Assembly: GCF_002007205.1 (NCBI RefSeq)
Contig: NZ_LAZS01000009.1
Coordinates: 124,001 to 188,000 of the forward strand
Direction of reading: 5' to 3'
Length of the DNA stretch: 64,000 nt
DNA from: Ensifer adhaerens
Lineage (GTDB): Bacteria; Pseudomonadota; Alphaproteobacteria; Rhizobiales; Rhizobiaceae
Part shown: piece by piece, positions 29,996 to 38,808 of the stretch
How the letters are laid out: every line of letters starts with the position of its first letter
Position numbering within the stretch: position 1 is the stretch's first letter
The notes under the pieces: generated by a model
Told to the model about the DNA's origin: nothing
What the model saw: the letters and a program-made list of their open reading frames with translations, nothing else
Databases searched by the model: none
Translations under genes and position numbers: made by a program

Positions 29996-31593
29996 CGCAG
30001 GCAGCGACCAGCAATGCCGGCACCTTCGCGCCCTTGCGCCAGAAGGTCTTTGCCGTGCTTTGGGTGGCGACGATCATCGGCAACACCGGCAGCTTCATCC
30101 GCGATGTCGCGAGCTCCTGGCTCGTCACCGACCTGTCGGCAACGCCCGCCGCCGTGTCGATGATCCAGGCGGCCGCGACGCTGCCGATCTTTCTGCTCGC
30201 CATTCCCGCCGGCGTGCTCTCGGATATTCTCGACCGGCGCAAGTTCCTGATCGTCGTGCAGTTCCTGCTCGCCTCCGCGAGCCTCTGCCTGTTGCTGCTT
30301 TCCGCCTCCGGGCTGCAATCGGTGACCTCGCTGATCGCGCTCACCTTTGTCGGCGGCATCGGTGCGGCTCTGGTTGCGCCCACCTGGCAGGCGATCGTAC
30401 CGGAGCTCGTGTCGCGGCAGGACGTCAAGGGCGCGGTCGCGCTGAACTCGCTTGGCATCAACATCTCCCGCGCGATCGGTCCGGCGCTTGGCGGCCTGCT
30501 GCTTGCCTGGTTCGGCGCAGCCGTGACCTATGGCGTCGACGTCATCAGCTATGTCTTCGTCATAGCCGCTCTTGCCTGGTGGCGGCGGCAGGTGCCGGAG
30601 GACGACGTGCTTGCCGAGCGCTTCCTCGGCGCCTTCCGCGCCGGTTTGCGTTATGCGCGCGCCAGCCGTGAGCTGCATGTGGTGCTTTTGCGTGCGGCGG
30701 TGTTCTTCGCCTTTTCGAGCGCGATCTGGGCGCTGCTGCCGCTGATCGCCCGTCAGCTCCTTGGCGGTGGCGCCAGCTTCTACGGCATCCTGCTCGGCGC
30801 CGTCGGCGCGGGCGCGATCGGTGGCGCGCTGGTGATGCCGCGCCTGCGGGCCCGGACGGATGCCGACGGGCTGTTGCTTTTGTCCGCGATCCTTACCGCC
30901 GCCGTCATGGGCGTGCTCTCCTTCGCGCCGGCGCAATGGGTGGCGGTGGCGGCGCTGCTCGTCTGCGGTGCCGCCTGGATCACGGCGCTGACGACGCTGA
31001 ACAGCACCGCGCAATCGATCCTTCCCAATTGGGTGCGCGGCCGCACGCTCGCCGTCTATCTGACCGTTTTCAACGGTGCGATGACCGGCGGCAGCCTAGC
31101 CTGGGGCGCGACCGCCGAGGCGATCGGCGTGCCCTTTACCCTGGCGGTGGCGGCCATCGGCCTTCTCTGCGTCGGGCTGGCCTTCCACGCCATGAAACTG
31201 CCGAAAGGCGAGGCGGACCTGGTGCCTTCCAACCATTGGCCGGAGCCCCTGACCAGCGAGCCGGTCGAACACGACCGCGGCCCGGTTCTCGTCCTGATCG
31301 AATACACGGTCGACAAGGCGGATCGGTCCGAGTTCCTGAAGGCGCTGGCCCGCCTGTCGCACGAGCGGCGGCGCGACGGTGCCTATGGCTGGGGCGTGAC
31401 CGAGGATGCTGCCGATCCCGGACGGCTGGTCGAATGGTTCATGGTCGAATCCTGGGCGGAGCATCTGCGCCAGCACAAGCGCGTCTCCAAGGCCGATGCC
31501 GACATTCAGGACGATGTTCGCCGCTATCACAGGGGACCGGCCGCGCCGGTCGTCAACCACTTTCTCGCGATCAACCACCCCCATCTCGGTTGA
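29992..31593 (+). CDS. MFS transporter with C-terminal monooxygenase-like domain
   Basis: 533 residues. The first about 400 form a twelve-segment MFS exporter of the MFS_3 (EntS-like) group, including the DILDRRKFL loop. After residue about 420 comes a soluble domain (LVLIEYTVDKADRSEFLKAL and VEWFMVESWAEHLRQHKRV) resembling the ferredoxin-like ABM/dimeric alpha-beta barrel fold. The fusion suggests export coupled to, or regulated by, small-molecule binding in the cytoplasm. GTG start overlaps the DoxX stop (GTGA). The substrate is unknown. Confidence 0.82.
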   Translation: MTQAATSNAGTFAPLRQKVFAVLWVATIIGNTGSFIRDVASSWLVTDLSATPAAVSMIQAAATLPIFLLAIPAGVLSDILDRRKFLIVVQFLLASASLCLLLLSASGLQSVTSLIALTFVGGIGAALVAPTWQAIVPELVSRQDVKGAVALNSLGINISRAIGPALGGLLLAWFGAAVTYGVDVISYVFVIAALAWWRRQVPEDDVLAERFLGAFRAGLRYARASRELHVVLLRAAVFFAFSSAIWALLPLIARQLLGGGASFYGILLGAVGAGAIGGALVMPRLRARTDADGLLLLSAILTAAVMGVLSFAPAQWVAVAALLVCGAAWITALTTLNSTAQSILPNWVRGRTLAVYLTVFNGAMTGGSLAWGATAEAIGVPFTLAVAAIGLLCVGLAFHAMKLPKGEADLVPSNHWPEPLTSEPVEHDRGPVLVLIEYTVDKADRSEFLKALARLSHERRRDGAYGWGVTEDAADPGRLVEWFMVESWAEHLRQHKRVSKADADIQDDVRRYHRGPAAPVVNHFLAINHPHLG

Positions 31594-31679
31594 CGCGGAC
31601 CGCACGTCCCGGCGCGGATCCCGCGCCGGGGAGCACATCTTGAAGACATACACCCAACCCAAACAAAGGAACCGTTCCC

Positions 31680-32510
31680 ATGACCGAGAACTTCGTCAGG
31701 ACTGAAGACGGCGTCGATATCTTCTACAAGGATTGGGGCTCGGGCCAGCCCATCGTCTTTCACCACGGCTGGCCGCTTTCGGCGGACGACTGGGATACGC
31801 AGATGCTCTACTTCGTCAGCAAGGGCTACCGCGTCATCGCCCATGACCGCCGCGGCCATGGCCGTTCGACGCAGGTGAGCGAGGGCCACGACATTGCACA
31901 CTACGCGAAGGATGTTGCGGCGCTGACCACCAAGCTCGGCCTCAGCGATGCCATCCATATCGGCCACTCCACCGGTGGCGGCGAAGCCGTGGCTTACGTG
32001 GCGCGCCACGGCGGCGGCAGGGTTTCCAAGCTGATCATCGTCGGCGCCGTGCCGCCGATCATGGTCAAGACGGAGAACAACCCGGGCGGCCTGCCGATCG
32101 AGGTGTTCGACGGCTTCCGGGCGGCGCTTGCCGCCAACCGCGCCCAGTTCTTCCTCGACGTTCCGGCCGGCCCGTTCTACGGCTACAACCGCCCGGGTGC
32201 CGAGGTATCGGAAGGCGTCATCCGGAACTGGTGGCGCCAGGGCATGATGGGCAGCGCCAAGGCGCACTACGAAGGCATCAAGGCCTTCTCCGAAACCGAC
32301 TTCACCGAAGACCTGAAGGCGATCGACGTGCCGACGCTGGTCATGCATGGCGACGACGACCAGATCGTGCCGATCGACGACAGCGCACGACTGTCTGTCA
32401 AGCTCCTGAGGAACGGCACGCTCAAGGTCTATGAAGGTTATCCACATGGCATGTTGACAACCCATGCCGATGTCATCAATCCCGACCTGCTCGCCTTCAT
32501 TAAGGCCTAA
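31680..32510 (+). CDS. Alpha/beta hydrolase, cofactor-free chloroperoxidase type
   Basis: 276 residues, cytoplasmic. The nucleophile elbow GHSTGGGE gives Ser97; the acid is in HGDDDQIVP (about 225) and the base in YPHGM (about 256). The oxyanion stretch HHGWPLSADDW and DRRGHGRS are typical of the non-haem haloperoxidase/esterase group, whose in vivo role is generally ester or lactone hydrolysis or perhydrolysis. AAGGAA precedes the ATG. It lies 86 bases after the MFS gene and before a strong terminator, closing the cluster. Confidence 0.87.
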   Translation: MTENFVRTEDGVDIFYKDWGSGQPIVFHHGWPLSADDWDTQMLYFVSKGYRVIAHDRRGHGRSTQVSEGHDIAHYAKDVAALTTKLGLSDAIHIGHSTGGGEAVAYVARHGGGRVSKLIIVGAVPPIMVKTENNPGGLPIEVFDGFRAALAANRAQFFLDVPAGPFYGYNRPGAEVSEGVIRNWWRQGMMGSAKAHYEGIKAFSETDFTEDLKAIDVPTLVMHGDDDQIVPIDDSARLSVKLLRNGTLKVYEGYPHGMLTTHADVINPDLLAFIKA

Positions 32511-32516
32511 AGCTCG

Positions 32517-32554
32517 GGCACGGTCCGCGATGTCCGGGTATTGCGGACCGTGCC
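32517..32554 (+). terminator. Hairpin terminator after the hydrolase gene
   Basis: A perfect 12-base stem (GGCACGGTCCGC with GCGGACCGTGCC) and a 14-base loop, six bases after the hydrolase stop. There is no clear T-tract. It marks the end of the XapX-DoxX-MFS-hydrolase cluster. Confidence 0.6.
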
Positions 32555-32612
32555 GGGACAACGCTACTGCATGTTTCCGCAACTCGTTGCCGGTTCTGCA
32601 GATGGGACATGC

Positions 32613-32669
32613 AGCGCTTCGAAGCGCTACAGCGCCTTTATGCGCCTGAGACGGCGCTCGGCGCTGTAG
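32613..32669. repeat. Structured intergenic palindromic repeat, rhizobial type
   Basis: It starts with the perfect 16-base palindrome AGCGCTTCGAAGCGCT (32613-32628), overlapped by an inverted pair CTACAGCGCC (32627-32636) and GGCGCTGTAG (32660-32669) enclosing a smaller GCGCC/GGCGC hairpin. The CGCTTCGAAGCGCTACAGCGCC wording is like short mosaic repeats that recur between genes in Sinorhizobium and Rhizobium genomes. Only one copy was seen in this window, so the repeat claim rests on general knowledge. Confidence 0.5.
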
Positions 32670-32735
32670 TGCCGGCGCCGCATTGACAGCGGTGCGCTGC
32701 CGCGCCGGTCGCCCGGAAATCCATCGTGAGTGTCT

Positions 32736-33377
32736 TCAGCGCGGGCGTTTCGGCCGGCGAACGGCCCGGATGACGCCACTTGGACCGCCGCCACAGAAGA
32801 AGCGGTCGCCCCCGTCGGACTCCAGCCCCGAGACCCCTGTTCCGGATGGCATGACGAGCGTTTCCAGCACTGTTCCCGTTTCCGGGTCGATGCGCCTGAT
32901 GTCGCTCTCGTCGCCTTCCCAGGTGCCGTGCCACAGTTCGCCGTCGACCCAGGTCACGCCGGTCACGACCCGCTTGGATTCGATCGTGCGCAGGATCGCG
33001 CCGGTCTCGGGATCGATCTGGTGAATCTTTCTGTCCCGGTACTGTCCGACCCAGAGCGTGCCTTCGGCCCAGGCGAGGCCGGAATCGCCGCCTCGGCCGG
33101 GCGCGGGGATCGTCGCCAAGACCCGGCCGGTTTCGGGATCGACCTTCTGGATGCGATCCTCGGCGATCTGGAACAGGTGCTTGCCGTCGAAGGCAGTGCC
33201 GGCATGTGCCGCGACATCGAGCGAGCGAACCGGCGCGCCATTTGCCGGGTCGAAGGCGTTGATGGTGTCGCCAGCGCCGTACCACACGTTGCGTCCGTCG
33301 AAGGTGACACCGTGGACTTGGGCTGCCCCGGGGAACGGGCCATATTCTTGGAGGATTTCTGCTTCGGATCGTTTCAT
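32736..33377 (-). CDS. Beta-propeller protein (SMP-30/YncE/glutamine cyclotransferase-like)
   Basis: 213 residues built of repeated blades such as DPETGRVLATI, DPETGAILRTI and DPETGTVLETL, spaced roughly 40-45 residues apart. No signal peptide is seen, so it should be cytoplasmic. The blades suggest a sugar-lactone or small-molecule binding propeller, but catalytic residues cannot be assigned. It begins ten bases after the stop of the HTH regulator and is co-transcribed with it. The open frame upstream lies inside the regulator gene and was not used. Confidence 0.7.
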   Translation of the reverse strand: MKRSEAEILQEYGPFPGAAQVHGVTFDGRNVWYGAGDTINAFDPANGAPVRSLDVAAHAGTAFDGKHLFQIAEDRIQKVDPETGRVLATIPAPGRGGDSGLAWAEGTLWVGQYRDRKIHQIDPETGAILRTIESKRVVTGVTWVDGELWHGTWEGDESDIRRIDPETGTVLETLVMPSGTGVSGLESDGGDRFFCGGGPSGVIRAVRRPKRPR

Positions 33378-33387
33378 GGGCCTGATC

Positions 33388-34608
33388 CTATTCGTTTGGC
33401 AAAGGGCCGGGGAGTAACAAGACTGTCGGGAAAGCGGCAACGGGCGGCACGATCCAGCGCCTGGCCCGCCCGCGCCCGATCGGCAGAACCTTGCCTTGCG
33501 CGGCGAGTTCTTCAAGTGCCCGTTGCACGGTGCGCGCGCTGGCGTCGAGTGCGATCGCGAGCGCCGAACTGGACCAGGCCTCGCCGTCCGCCAGCAGCGC
33601 CCGCATCGTCGCATGCCGCTCGTCGACGGGCGGTGCAAGGACGACGACCTTGTGCTTGCCGTGCGGTACCAGCCGGAAGCCTTCGCTGGTCGCCTTGATA
33701 TCCGCCAGCGGGCGCAGTTCCTCGCGCAGCCGGCCGATTTCGACGCGCAACCTTGCCCGATGGGATTCGTCGACATGCCGTGCGCCGAAGGCCCTTGCGA
33801 GCAAGGCACGGCGCGAGACGTCTCCTGGCCAGGTTTCGCCGAGCGCGCGCGCCAGCGCAAAGAGCACCGGACGGGTGGCAAGCGAGCACACCGTCGCTTC
33901 CCGACGGACAAGGTTCCGGCAGGCATCGACGACCAGGGCGCCGGATGCAAGAAGCTGCTCGACCTCGTGAAGCCGCAGCGAGCGTTCTTCCCCATCCGTC
34001 AGGAGGCGGGCGGCCGGCGCTTCGAGGACGGCAGCCGCGTTTTCTACCTCCAGGATCAGAGCCGGAATGCCGCTCGCGGTTGCGGCGTCCATCGCCCGCC
34101 TGAAGGCTGCGGCTGCGGCCTCGGTTCGCAACCGGCGCACGGCGATGCCGGCGAGCGCCAGTTCGTGGGCGGCCCTCGGCGGCGGTGTCAGCCGCACCGT
34201 ATCGATGCCGGCAAGCAGGCGCTCAGCCTCGTCCAGCCGGCCGATGAGCAGCAGCCGCCGCGCGCCAAGATTGCTGGCGTGGGCGGCATTGAGGTAGTCG
34301 CCATGGGTTTCGAGCGTTAAACGGGCAGCGTCGAGCGCTTTCATCGGCCAGGAAAGATCGCGGGAGACGATGGCGATCTCCGCCTCGGCGACGATGCAGC
34401 GCGCTCGCGCCACGGGCTGCCGTGGGCCGAAAGCGCGTGCGGCGCTCTTCAACAGGGCCTTGGCGCGGACGAAGTCTCCAAGCTGGGCCATGGCGATGCC
34501 GCGCAGCGCCAGTGCCGGCGGATCGTCGCGCAACGCCACCCGCTTCAGCGCGCCGAGCGGATCGCCTGCGGCCAGCGCCCGCGCCGCGGCGGTGATCAGC
34601 GAATCCAT
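33388..34608 (-). CDS. Helix-turn-helix regulator with TPR-like N-terminus
   Basis: 406 residues. Residues 1-270 are helical, alanine-rich repeats (ALALRGIAMAQLGDFVRAKALL, ARRLLLIGRLDEAERLLAG) of TPR type. The C-terminal part has a winged helix-turn-helix (SSSALAIALDASARTVQRALEELAAQGKVLPIGRGR, about 340-380). The family resembles rhizobial HTH proteins found beside propeller proteins. The start MDSLITAAARA is where the conserved repeats begin; the open frame runs 54 codons further without support. It probably controls its operon or the divergent MFS gene. Confidence 0.72.
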   Translation of the reverse strand: MDSLITAAARALAAGDPLGALKRVALRDDPPALALRGIAMAQLGDFVRAKALLKSAARAFGPRQPVARARCIVAEAEIAIVSRDLSWPMKALDAARLTLETHGDYLNAAHASNLGARRLLLIGRLDEAERLLAGIDTVRLTPPPRAAHELALAGIAVRRLRTEAAAAAFRRAMDAATASGIPALILEVENAAAVLEAPAARLLTDGEERSLRLHEVEQLLASGALVVDACRNLVRREATVCSLATRPVLFALARALGETWPGDVSRRALLARAFGARHVDESHRARLRVEIGRLREELRPLADIKATSEGFRLVPHGKHKVVVLAPPVDERHATMRALLADGEAWSSSALAIALDASARTVQRALEELAAQGKVLPIGRGRARRWIVPPVAAFPTVLLLPGPLPNE

Positions 34609-34927
34609 CGAAATCCCGTCACACTTGTCACTCCCGCAAGCCGTGTGCCAGCCTTTATCTATCTCTCCGGTGGCAACGGACAACAGAGAGAAGCTTTGTC
34701 GCACAATCAAGCGGAAACAGCCGGACGCGCGTCTCGAAGGCTGCGTCGACCGTGAATCTGCAATTATCATGAAATTCTTGCGAAGCTCGTGTCGGATTGG
34801 CGACGGACGGAGCGTCTTTCACAGGGGCGGAGAAGGGGAGAGATCCCGACGTGGTCCGCCGTGCGACCAGGTTGCAGATTTATCGGCGTGGCCGGATGTC
34901 CGGCCGGGCGGCTTAAAGGAGATTGCA
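34609..34927. promoter_or_regulatory. Divergent promoter region, HTH regulator and MFS gene
   Basis: 319 bases between two divergent genes with no supported coding sequence. An AT-rich patch around 34760-34775 is the likeliest promoter area. AAGGAG at 34916-34921 is the ribosome site of the MFS gene. No operator palindrome was recognised. Confidence 0.4.
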
Positions 34928-36142
34928 ATGACCAATTCGCATTACCGTTGGGTCATCGTGGCGGCAGGCGGCCTGCTCGGCTGTCTGGCGATCGGCGCCA
35001 TGTTTTCGCTTCCGGTGTTCCTGCTGCCGATCTCGCGCGAGACCGGGTGGTCGGTGACAGGCGTTTCGAGCGCCATGACCATCGGTTTCCTGGCCATGGC
35101 CTTTGCCAGCATCGCCTGGGGCAGCCTTTCCGACCGTTGGGGCGCGCGTCCGATCGTGCTCATCGGCTCGGTGCTCTTGGCCGTCAGCCTGATGGCAGCA
35201 AGCTGGGCGACCTCGCTGATCGCCTTCCAGATCCTCTTCGGCGTCGTCGTCGGCACCGCGACGGCGGCGATCTTCGCGCCGATGATGGCCTGCGTCACCG
35301 GCTGGTTTGACACGCATCGGAGCCTCGCCGTCTCCCTCGTCTCGGCCGGCATGGGCATGGCGCCGATGACGATGTCGCCCTTTGCCGCCTGGCTGGTTTC
35401 CGCCTACGACTGGAGAACCGCGCTACAGATCATCGCGCTGGTCGTTGCCGTCATCATGATCCCGCTCTCGTTTCTCGTCCGCCAGGCGCCGGCACTTGCC
35501 GGGGACGCTGCCGCGGCCTCGCCCGAGCAAGAGCCGCAGTCATCGATGACGACCAGCCAGGTGCTGAAATCGCCGCTCTTCATCATCCTGCTCCTGACCA
35601 ACTTCTTCTGCTGCGCCACCCATTCCGGCCCGATCTTCCATACGGTGAGCTACGCCATCACCTGCGGTATTCCTGTCATGGCTGCTGTGTCGATCTACAG
35701 CGTCGAGGGGCTCGCCGGCATGGGCGGCCGCGTCGTCTTCGGTCTGCTCGGCGATCGCTTCGGAGCCAAGCGCGTTCTCGTTCTAGGGTTGCTCGCCCAG
35801 GCCTTCGGAGCGCTCGCCTATGTCTTTGCCGCCGGGCTCGGCTCGTTCTACGCGGTCGCCGCGCTGTTCGGCTTCATCTATGCGGGCGTCATGCCGCTCT
35901 ATGCGGTGCTTGCCCGCGAGAATTTCCCCTTGCGGATGATGGGGACGGTAATCGGCGGAACGGCCATGGCCGGCAGCCTCGGCATGGCGACGGGACCGGT
36001 TGCCGGCGGCCTAATCTACGATGCGATGGCGAGCTATACCTGGCTCTATGTCGGCTCCTGGGGCATCGGGCTTGGCGCATTCCTGATCGCGCTCACCTTC
36101 AGGCCGGCACCGCGCTACCAGCCGGCGGTTGCTGCGGCGTAA
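34928..36142 (+). CDS. MFS transporter, OFA/monocarboxylate type
   Basis: 404 residues, twelve membrane segments, with the MFS loop motif SDRWGARPIVL between TM2 and TM3 and GDRFGAKRVL between TM8 and TM9. The overall pattern fits the OFA/MCT-like group that carries carboxylates, but the substrate is not shown. The ATG has AAGGAG at good spacing; the open frame upstream is not supported. It is divergent from the TPR/HTH regulator, a likely regulatory pair. Confidence 0.82.
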   Translation: MTNSHYRWVIVAAGGLLGCLAIGAMFSLPVFLLPISRETGWSVTGVSSAMTIGFLAMAFASIAWGSLSDRWGARPIVLIGSVLLAVSLMAASWATSLIAFQILFGVVVGTATAAIFAPMMACVTGWFDTHRSLAVSLVSAGMGMAPMTMSPFAAWLVSAYDWRTALQIIALVVAVIMIPLSFLVRQAPALAGDAAAASPEQEPQSSMTTSQVLKSPLFIILLLTNFFCCATHSGPIFHTVSYAITCGIPVMAAVSIYSVEGLAGMGGRVVFGLLGDRFGAKRVLVLGLLAQAFGALAYVFAAGLGSFYAVAALFGFIYAGVMPLYAVLARENFPLRMMGTVIGGTAMAGSLGMATGPVAGGLIYDAMASYTWLYVGSWGIGLGAFLIALTFRPAPRYQPAVAAA

Positions 36143-36160
36143 TATGAGTGCGCTGACAGA

Positions 36161-36192
36161 GAAAAAGGGCTCCACCTGGGAAGGCGGAGCCC
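36161..36192 (-). terminator. Intrinsic terminator of the CynX-type MFS gene
   Basis: Read on the minus strand, GGGCTCC and GGAGCCC (36186-36192 and 36167-36173) form a seven-base stem with a 12-base loop, followed directly by CTTTTTCTC. This is a standard Rho-independent terminator 44 bases beyond the MFS stop. Confidence 0.75.
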
Positions 36193-36235
36193 GTTCGGGT
36201 CGTTGTAGGCCATAGCCGAGCGATACGTGTCCGTC

Positions 36236-37540
36236 TCAGCGTTCGTCGATTCTCACCGTCCGTGCGCCGACATGGAGCGCCCGGCCGGCGCCGAGGCCCA
36301 TGATCGCCACGCCGATGCCGAGTGCGATGAAGAGGACGGCGCTGGCGGCGAAGCTGCCGGTCCAGCTGCGGATGAAGCCGACGAGCAAGGGGCCGATGGC
36401 GGCGAGCACGTAGCCGACGCCCTGGGCCATGCCGGAGAGGTGCGCTGCCACATGGGAATCGGGGGAGCGCAGTACGATGAGGGTCATCGCCGCGGCGATC
36501 AGGCCGCCCTGGCCGACGCCCTGCAGCACCGCCCAGACGAGCACCGTCGAAAGCGGCGCGAAGAGGATGCCGATCAGCGCGATGACGGCGGCGGCCACCA
36601 GCGCCACGCAGACCGCCCGCTGGTCCCGGCGCCGGACGGCGAAGGAGGGCACAGCAAGGCAGGTGACGACCTGCATCATAATCGAGATCGAGACGACCGC
36701 ACCGGCGGTTGCCGCATCGAGACCACGCTCCCTTAGGATCGGTGCCATCCAGCCGAAGACGCAATAGGCAAGTGCCGATTGCAGTCCCATGAACAGCGTC
36801 ACCTGCCAGGCAAGCCGATCGCGCCAGAGACCGACGACGCGGAAACCGCTGTGGCGGGCTTGCGCCTTGCCGCGCAGTGCCTGCGGCGCCCAGATCAAAA
36901 GCACGACCAAAGCCGGGATCGCCCAGGCGGCAAGTGCACCGGACCAGGAACCGACGACATGGTGTTCGATCGTGAGCGTCAGCCCGGCCGCACTGGCAGC
37001 ACCCGCGCAGAGCGCCATGGTGTAGAGGCCCGTCATCATCGCGGCCCGGTCGGGAAAGTCGCGTTTGACGAGGCCGGGAAGCAGCACATTGCCGATCGCG
37101 ATCGCGGCACCCGCTGCAAAGGTCGAAAGGAAAAGCAGCGGCACGGATTGAACGCCGCGCAGGCCCGTGCCGAGCGTCAGGAGGACGAGTACGCCGAGGA
37201 GGGTGCGCTCGGCGCCGAAACGTTGGGCGAGCTTCGGCGCAAGCGGGGCGAAGAGCCCGAGGCAAAGCACCGGCAGGGTGGTGAGCACGCTGGCGCCGGC
37301 GGTGGAAAGGCCGGTCGCCTGCATCACCTCGGGTAGCAGCACCGAGAGGCTTGAAAACAGCGGCCTGAGATTGAAGGCGATGAGGACGAGGCTGGCGCCG
37401 AGCAGGATGCGGGCGCTGCGGCTCAAGGTCGGCGGCTGCGGCGCCGGCAGGCTGTCGGCCTCGGCGTCGATGAGCTGGTCCTCGAGCTCCAGCCCTTCGG
37501 CGGCCTCGGCCTTGTGCGGTTCACGGAAGCTCTGGTTCAT
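36236..37540 (-). CDS. MFS transporter, CynX/NimT family
   Basis: 434 residues. A 40-residue acidic cytoplasmic N-terminus precedes twelve membrane segments starting ARILLGASLVLIAFNLRPLF; the phrase FNLRP and the following SSLSVLLPEV are typical of the CynX/NimT (cyanate or nitroimidazole efflux) group. The ATG overlaps the stop of the upstream GntR gene by four bases, so the regulator and transporter are one transcript. The substrate is not known; members are found as exporters of toxic small molecules. Confidence 0.85.
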   Translation of the reverse strand: MNQSFREPHKAEAAEGLELEDQLIDAEADSLPAPQPPTLSRSARILLGASLVLIAFNLRPLFSSLSVLLPEVMQATGLSTAGASVLTTLPVLCLGLFAPLAPKLAQRFGAERTLLGVLVLLTLGTGLRGVQSVPLLFLSTFAAGAAIAIGNVLLPGLVKRDFPDRAAMMTGLYTMALCAGAASAAGLTLTIEHHVVGSWSGALAAWAIPALVVLLIWAPQALRGKAQARHSGFRVVGLWRDRLAWQVTLFMGLQSALAYCVFGWMAPILRERGLDAATAGAVVSISIMMQVVTCLAVPSFAVRRRDQRAVCVALVAAAVIALIGILFAPLSTVLVWAVLQGVGQGGLIAAAMTLIVLRSPDSHVAAHLSGMAQGVGYVLAAIGPLLVGFIRSWTGSFAASAVLFIALGIGVAIMGLGAGRALHVGARTVRIDER

Positions 37541-38214
37541 TGGGAAAGGAGCCGTTCGAGTTCAGCAAGGACGGGGGCCATGAAGGATCGGACTGCGGCC
37601 GCAGCCTTGTCCGGATCACCGGTCGCGATGGCCTCGACGATCGCCGCATGGGCCCGGTCGTCCGGCTCCGGCAGATCGCCTGACAGCGTCGAGTGGATGG
37701 TTTCGAGGATGGCCGATGTGAAGAAATCATAGAGCTCGACGATGGCCCTGTTGCCGGAGGCCTCGACGATCGATCGGTGGAAGGCGATGTCACGCCGGCC
37801 GAAGGCATCGCGTCCGCCATTTGCAACGTTGCCGCGCGCGTTCAGCAGGCGGATCATGCGTTCGAGGTCTTCGGGCGTATGACGCAGCGCCGCCAGTCTT
37901 GCAGCTTCCACATCAAGGGCCGCGCGCGCTTCCCACTGGTCGCGCAAGCCCGATCGCTTGACGCGGTCGAGCGCGCCCGAGGTATCGACCGTCGAGCGGA
38001 CATAGGTGCCGGAACCCTGGCGGGCGTCGAGAAGGCCCTTCGAGATCAGCACCCGAACGGCCTCACGCACGGTACCACGGCTCACCGCCAGAAGTTCGGT
38101 CAGCGCCGTCTCGTTGGGAATGCGTTCGCCGATGGCCCAGCGGCCGCTCAAGATTTCCACCCTGAGGCTTTCGGCCGTGCTCTCGGTGAGATTGGTGCGA
38201 TTGATCGGTTGCAT
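37537..38214 (-). CDS. FadR-subfamily GntR regulator of the CynX-type transporter
   Basis: 225 residues. The GntR winged helix is at residues about 10-70 (ALTELLAVSRGTVREAVRVLISKGLL), followed by an FCD domain with the metal-site pattern DIAFHRSIVEASGN. The gene overlaps the downstream transporter (ATGA), so it almost certainly controls it. A near-perfect 21-base palindrome lies 11 bases upstream of the start codon, consistent with autoregulation from the ribosome-site region. Confidence 0.85.
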   Translation of the reverse strand: MQPINRTNLTESTAESLRVEILSGRWAIGERIPNETALTELLAVSRGTVREAVRVLISKGLLDARQGSGTYVRSTVDTSGALDRVKRSGLRDQWEARAALDVEAARLAALRHTPEDLERMIRLLNARGNVANGGRDAFGRRDIAFHRSIVEASGNRAIVELYDFFTSAILETIHSTLSGDLPEPDDRAHAAIVEAIATGDPDKAAAAVRSFMAPVLAELERLLSQ

Positions 38215-38224
38215 CGTCTGCTCA

Positions 38225-38245
38225 TCAAGTCATCAGATGATTTGA
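38225..38245. promoter_or_regulatory. Palindromic operator of the GntR regulator
   Basis: TCAA-g-TCATC-a-GATGA-t-TTGA is an almost perfect 21-base palindrome centred at 38235; the core TCATCAGATGA is exact. It overlaps the 5' leader of the GntR gene. Binding by that protein is inferred. Confidence 0.6.
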
Positions 38246-38453
38246 GGCTTAGGCTCGCGCACCACGGGAGTCAAGCACGGCAATGGATGCCGAAGCCATC
38301 AAACCTGGCGAAACGCACGCCAATCGGTTGGCCCCGCGCGGGGCGCAAAGCATCCCTGATGCGAGCGCTAGCTACCAAGGCGCGCCGGATGCCGGCGCAC
38401 CAGGAGTCGTCTGGATTGTAGCCAGGGCGCTTAGTGCCGAGAGCCCGGCGATC

Positions 38454-38795
38454 TCAGTTGAGCTTGAGATCGAGGCCGGGATGCAGTTTCTTGAGGTTCG
38501 GCAGCGACTTCGACTGCCAGGGGATCTCCGAGGTCCCGCGCACCGTCAATTGCACGTTCGGGCGGTTGCGCGCCTCGATCGTCAGCTTGGCGAGCAGGTT
38601 GATCCCGGACGAGTTCAGGAATTGCAGTTCGGTGAGGTCGATCGTGACGTGCTCAGGCTCGGTTTCCAGTACGCCCATCACCGTCGAGAAGATCGGGGCA
38701 TAGGCTTCCGTTCCCGGCAACCGCATGGTGCCTTCGAAATGAATATCGTTGCCTTCGGACCAAACGCGATACTCTTCTTCGTCCTTGTTTTCCAT
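38454..38795 (-). CDS. STAS-type protein (slr1659-like anti-sigma antagonist fold)
   Basis: 113 residues, cytoplasmic. Strand and helix order and the segment [21 protein letters not shown] match a STAS fold, where the Ser of the NSSG turn (Ser62 or Ser63) is the usual phosphorylation site in anti-sigma-factor antagonists. It starts 13 bases after the stop of the HATPase gene and ends a five-gene operon with a PP2C phosphatase. By family logic the HATPase would phosphorylate it and the phosphatase would remove the phosphate. Its own partner is not in view; it could be the STAS-methyltransferase or an unlinked protein. Confidence 0.72.
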   Translation of the reverse strand: MENKDEEEYRVWSEGNDIHFEGTMRLPGTEAYAPIFSTVMGVLETEPEHVTIDLTELQFLNSSGINLLAKLTIEARNRPNVQLTVRGTSEIPWQSKSLPNLKKLHPGLDLKLN

Positions 38796-38808
38796 GTTCA
38801 CCGGCTCA

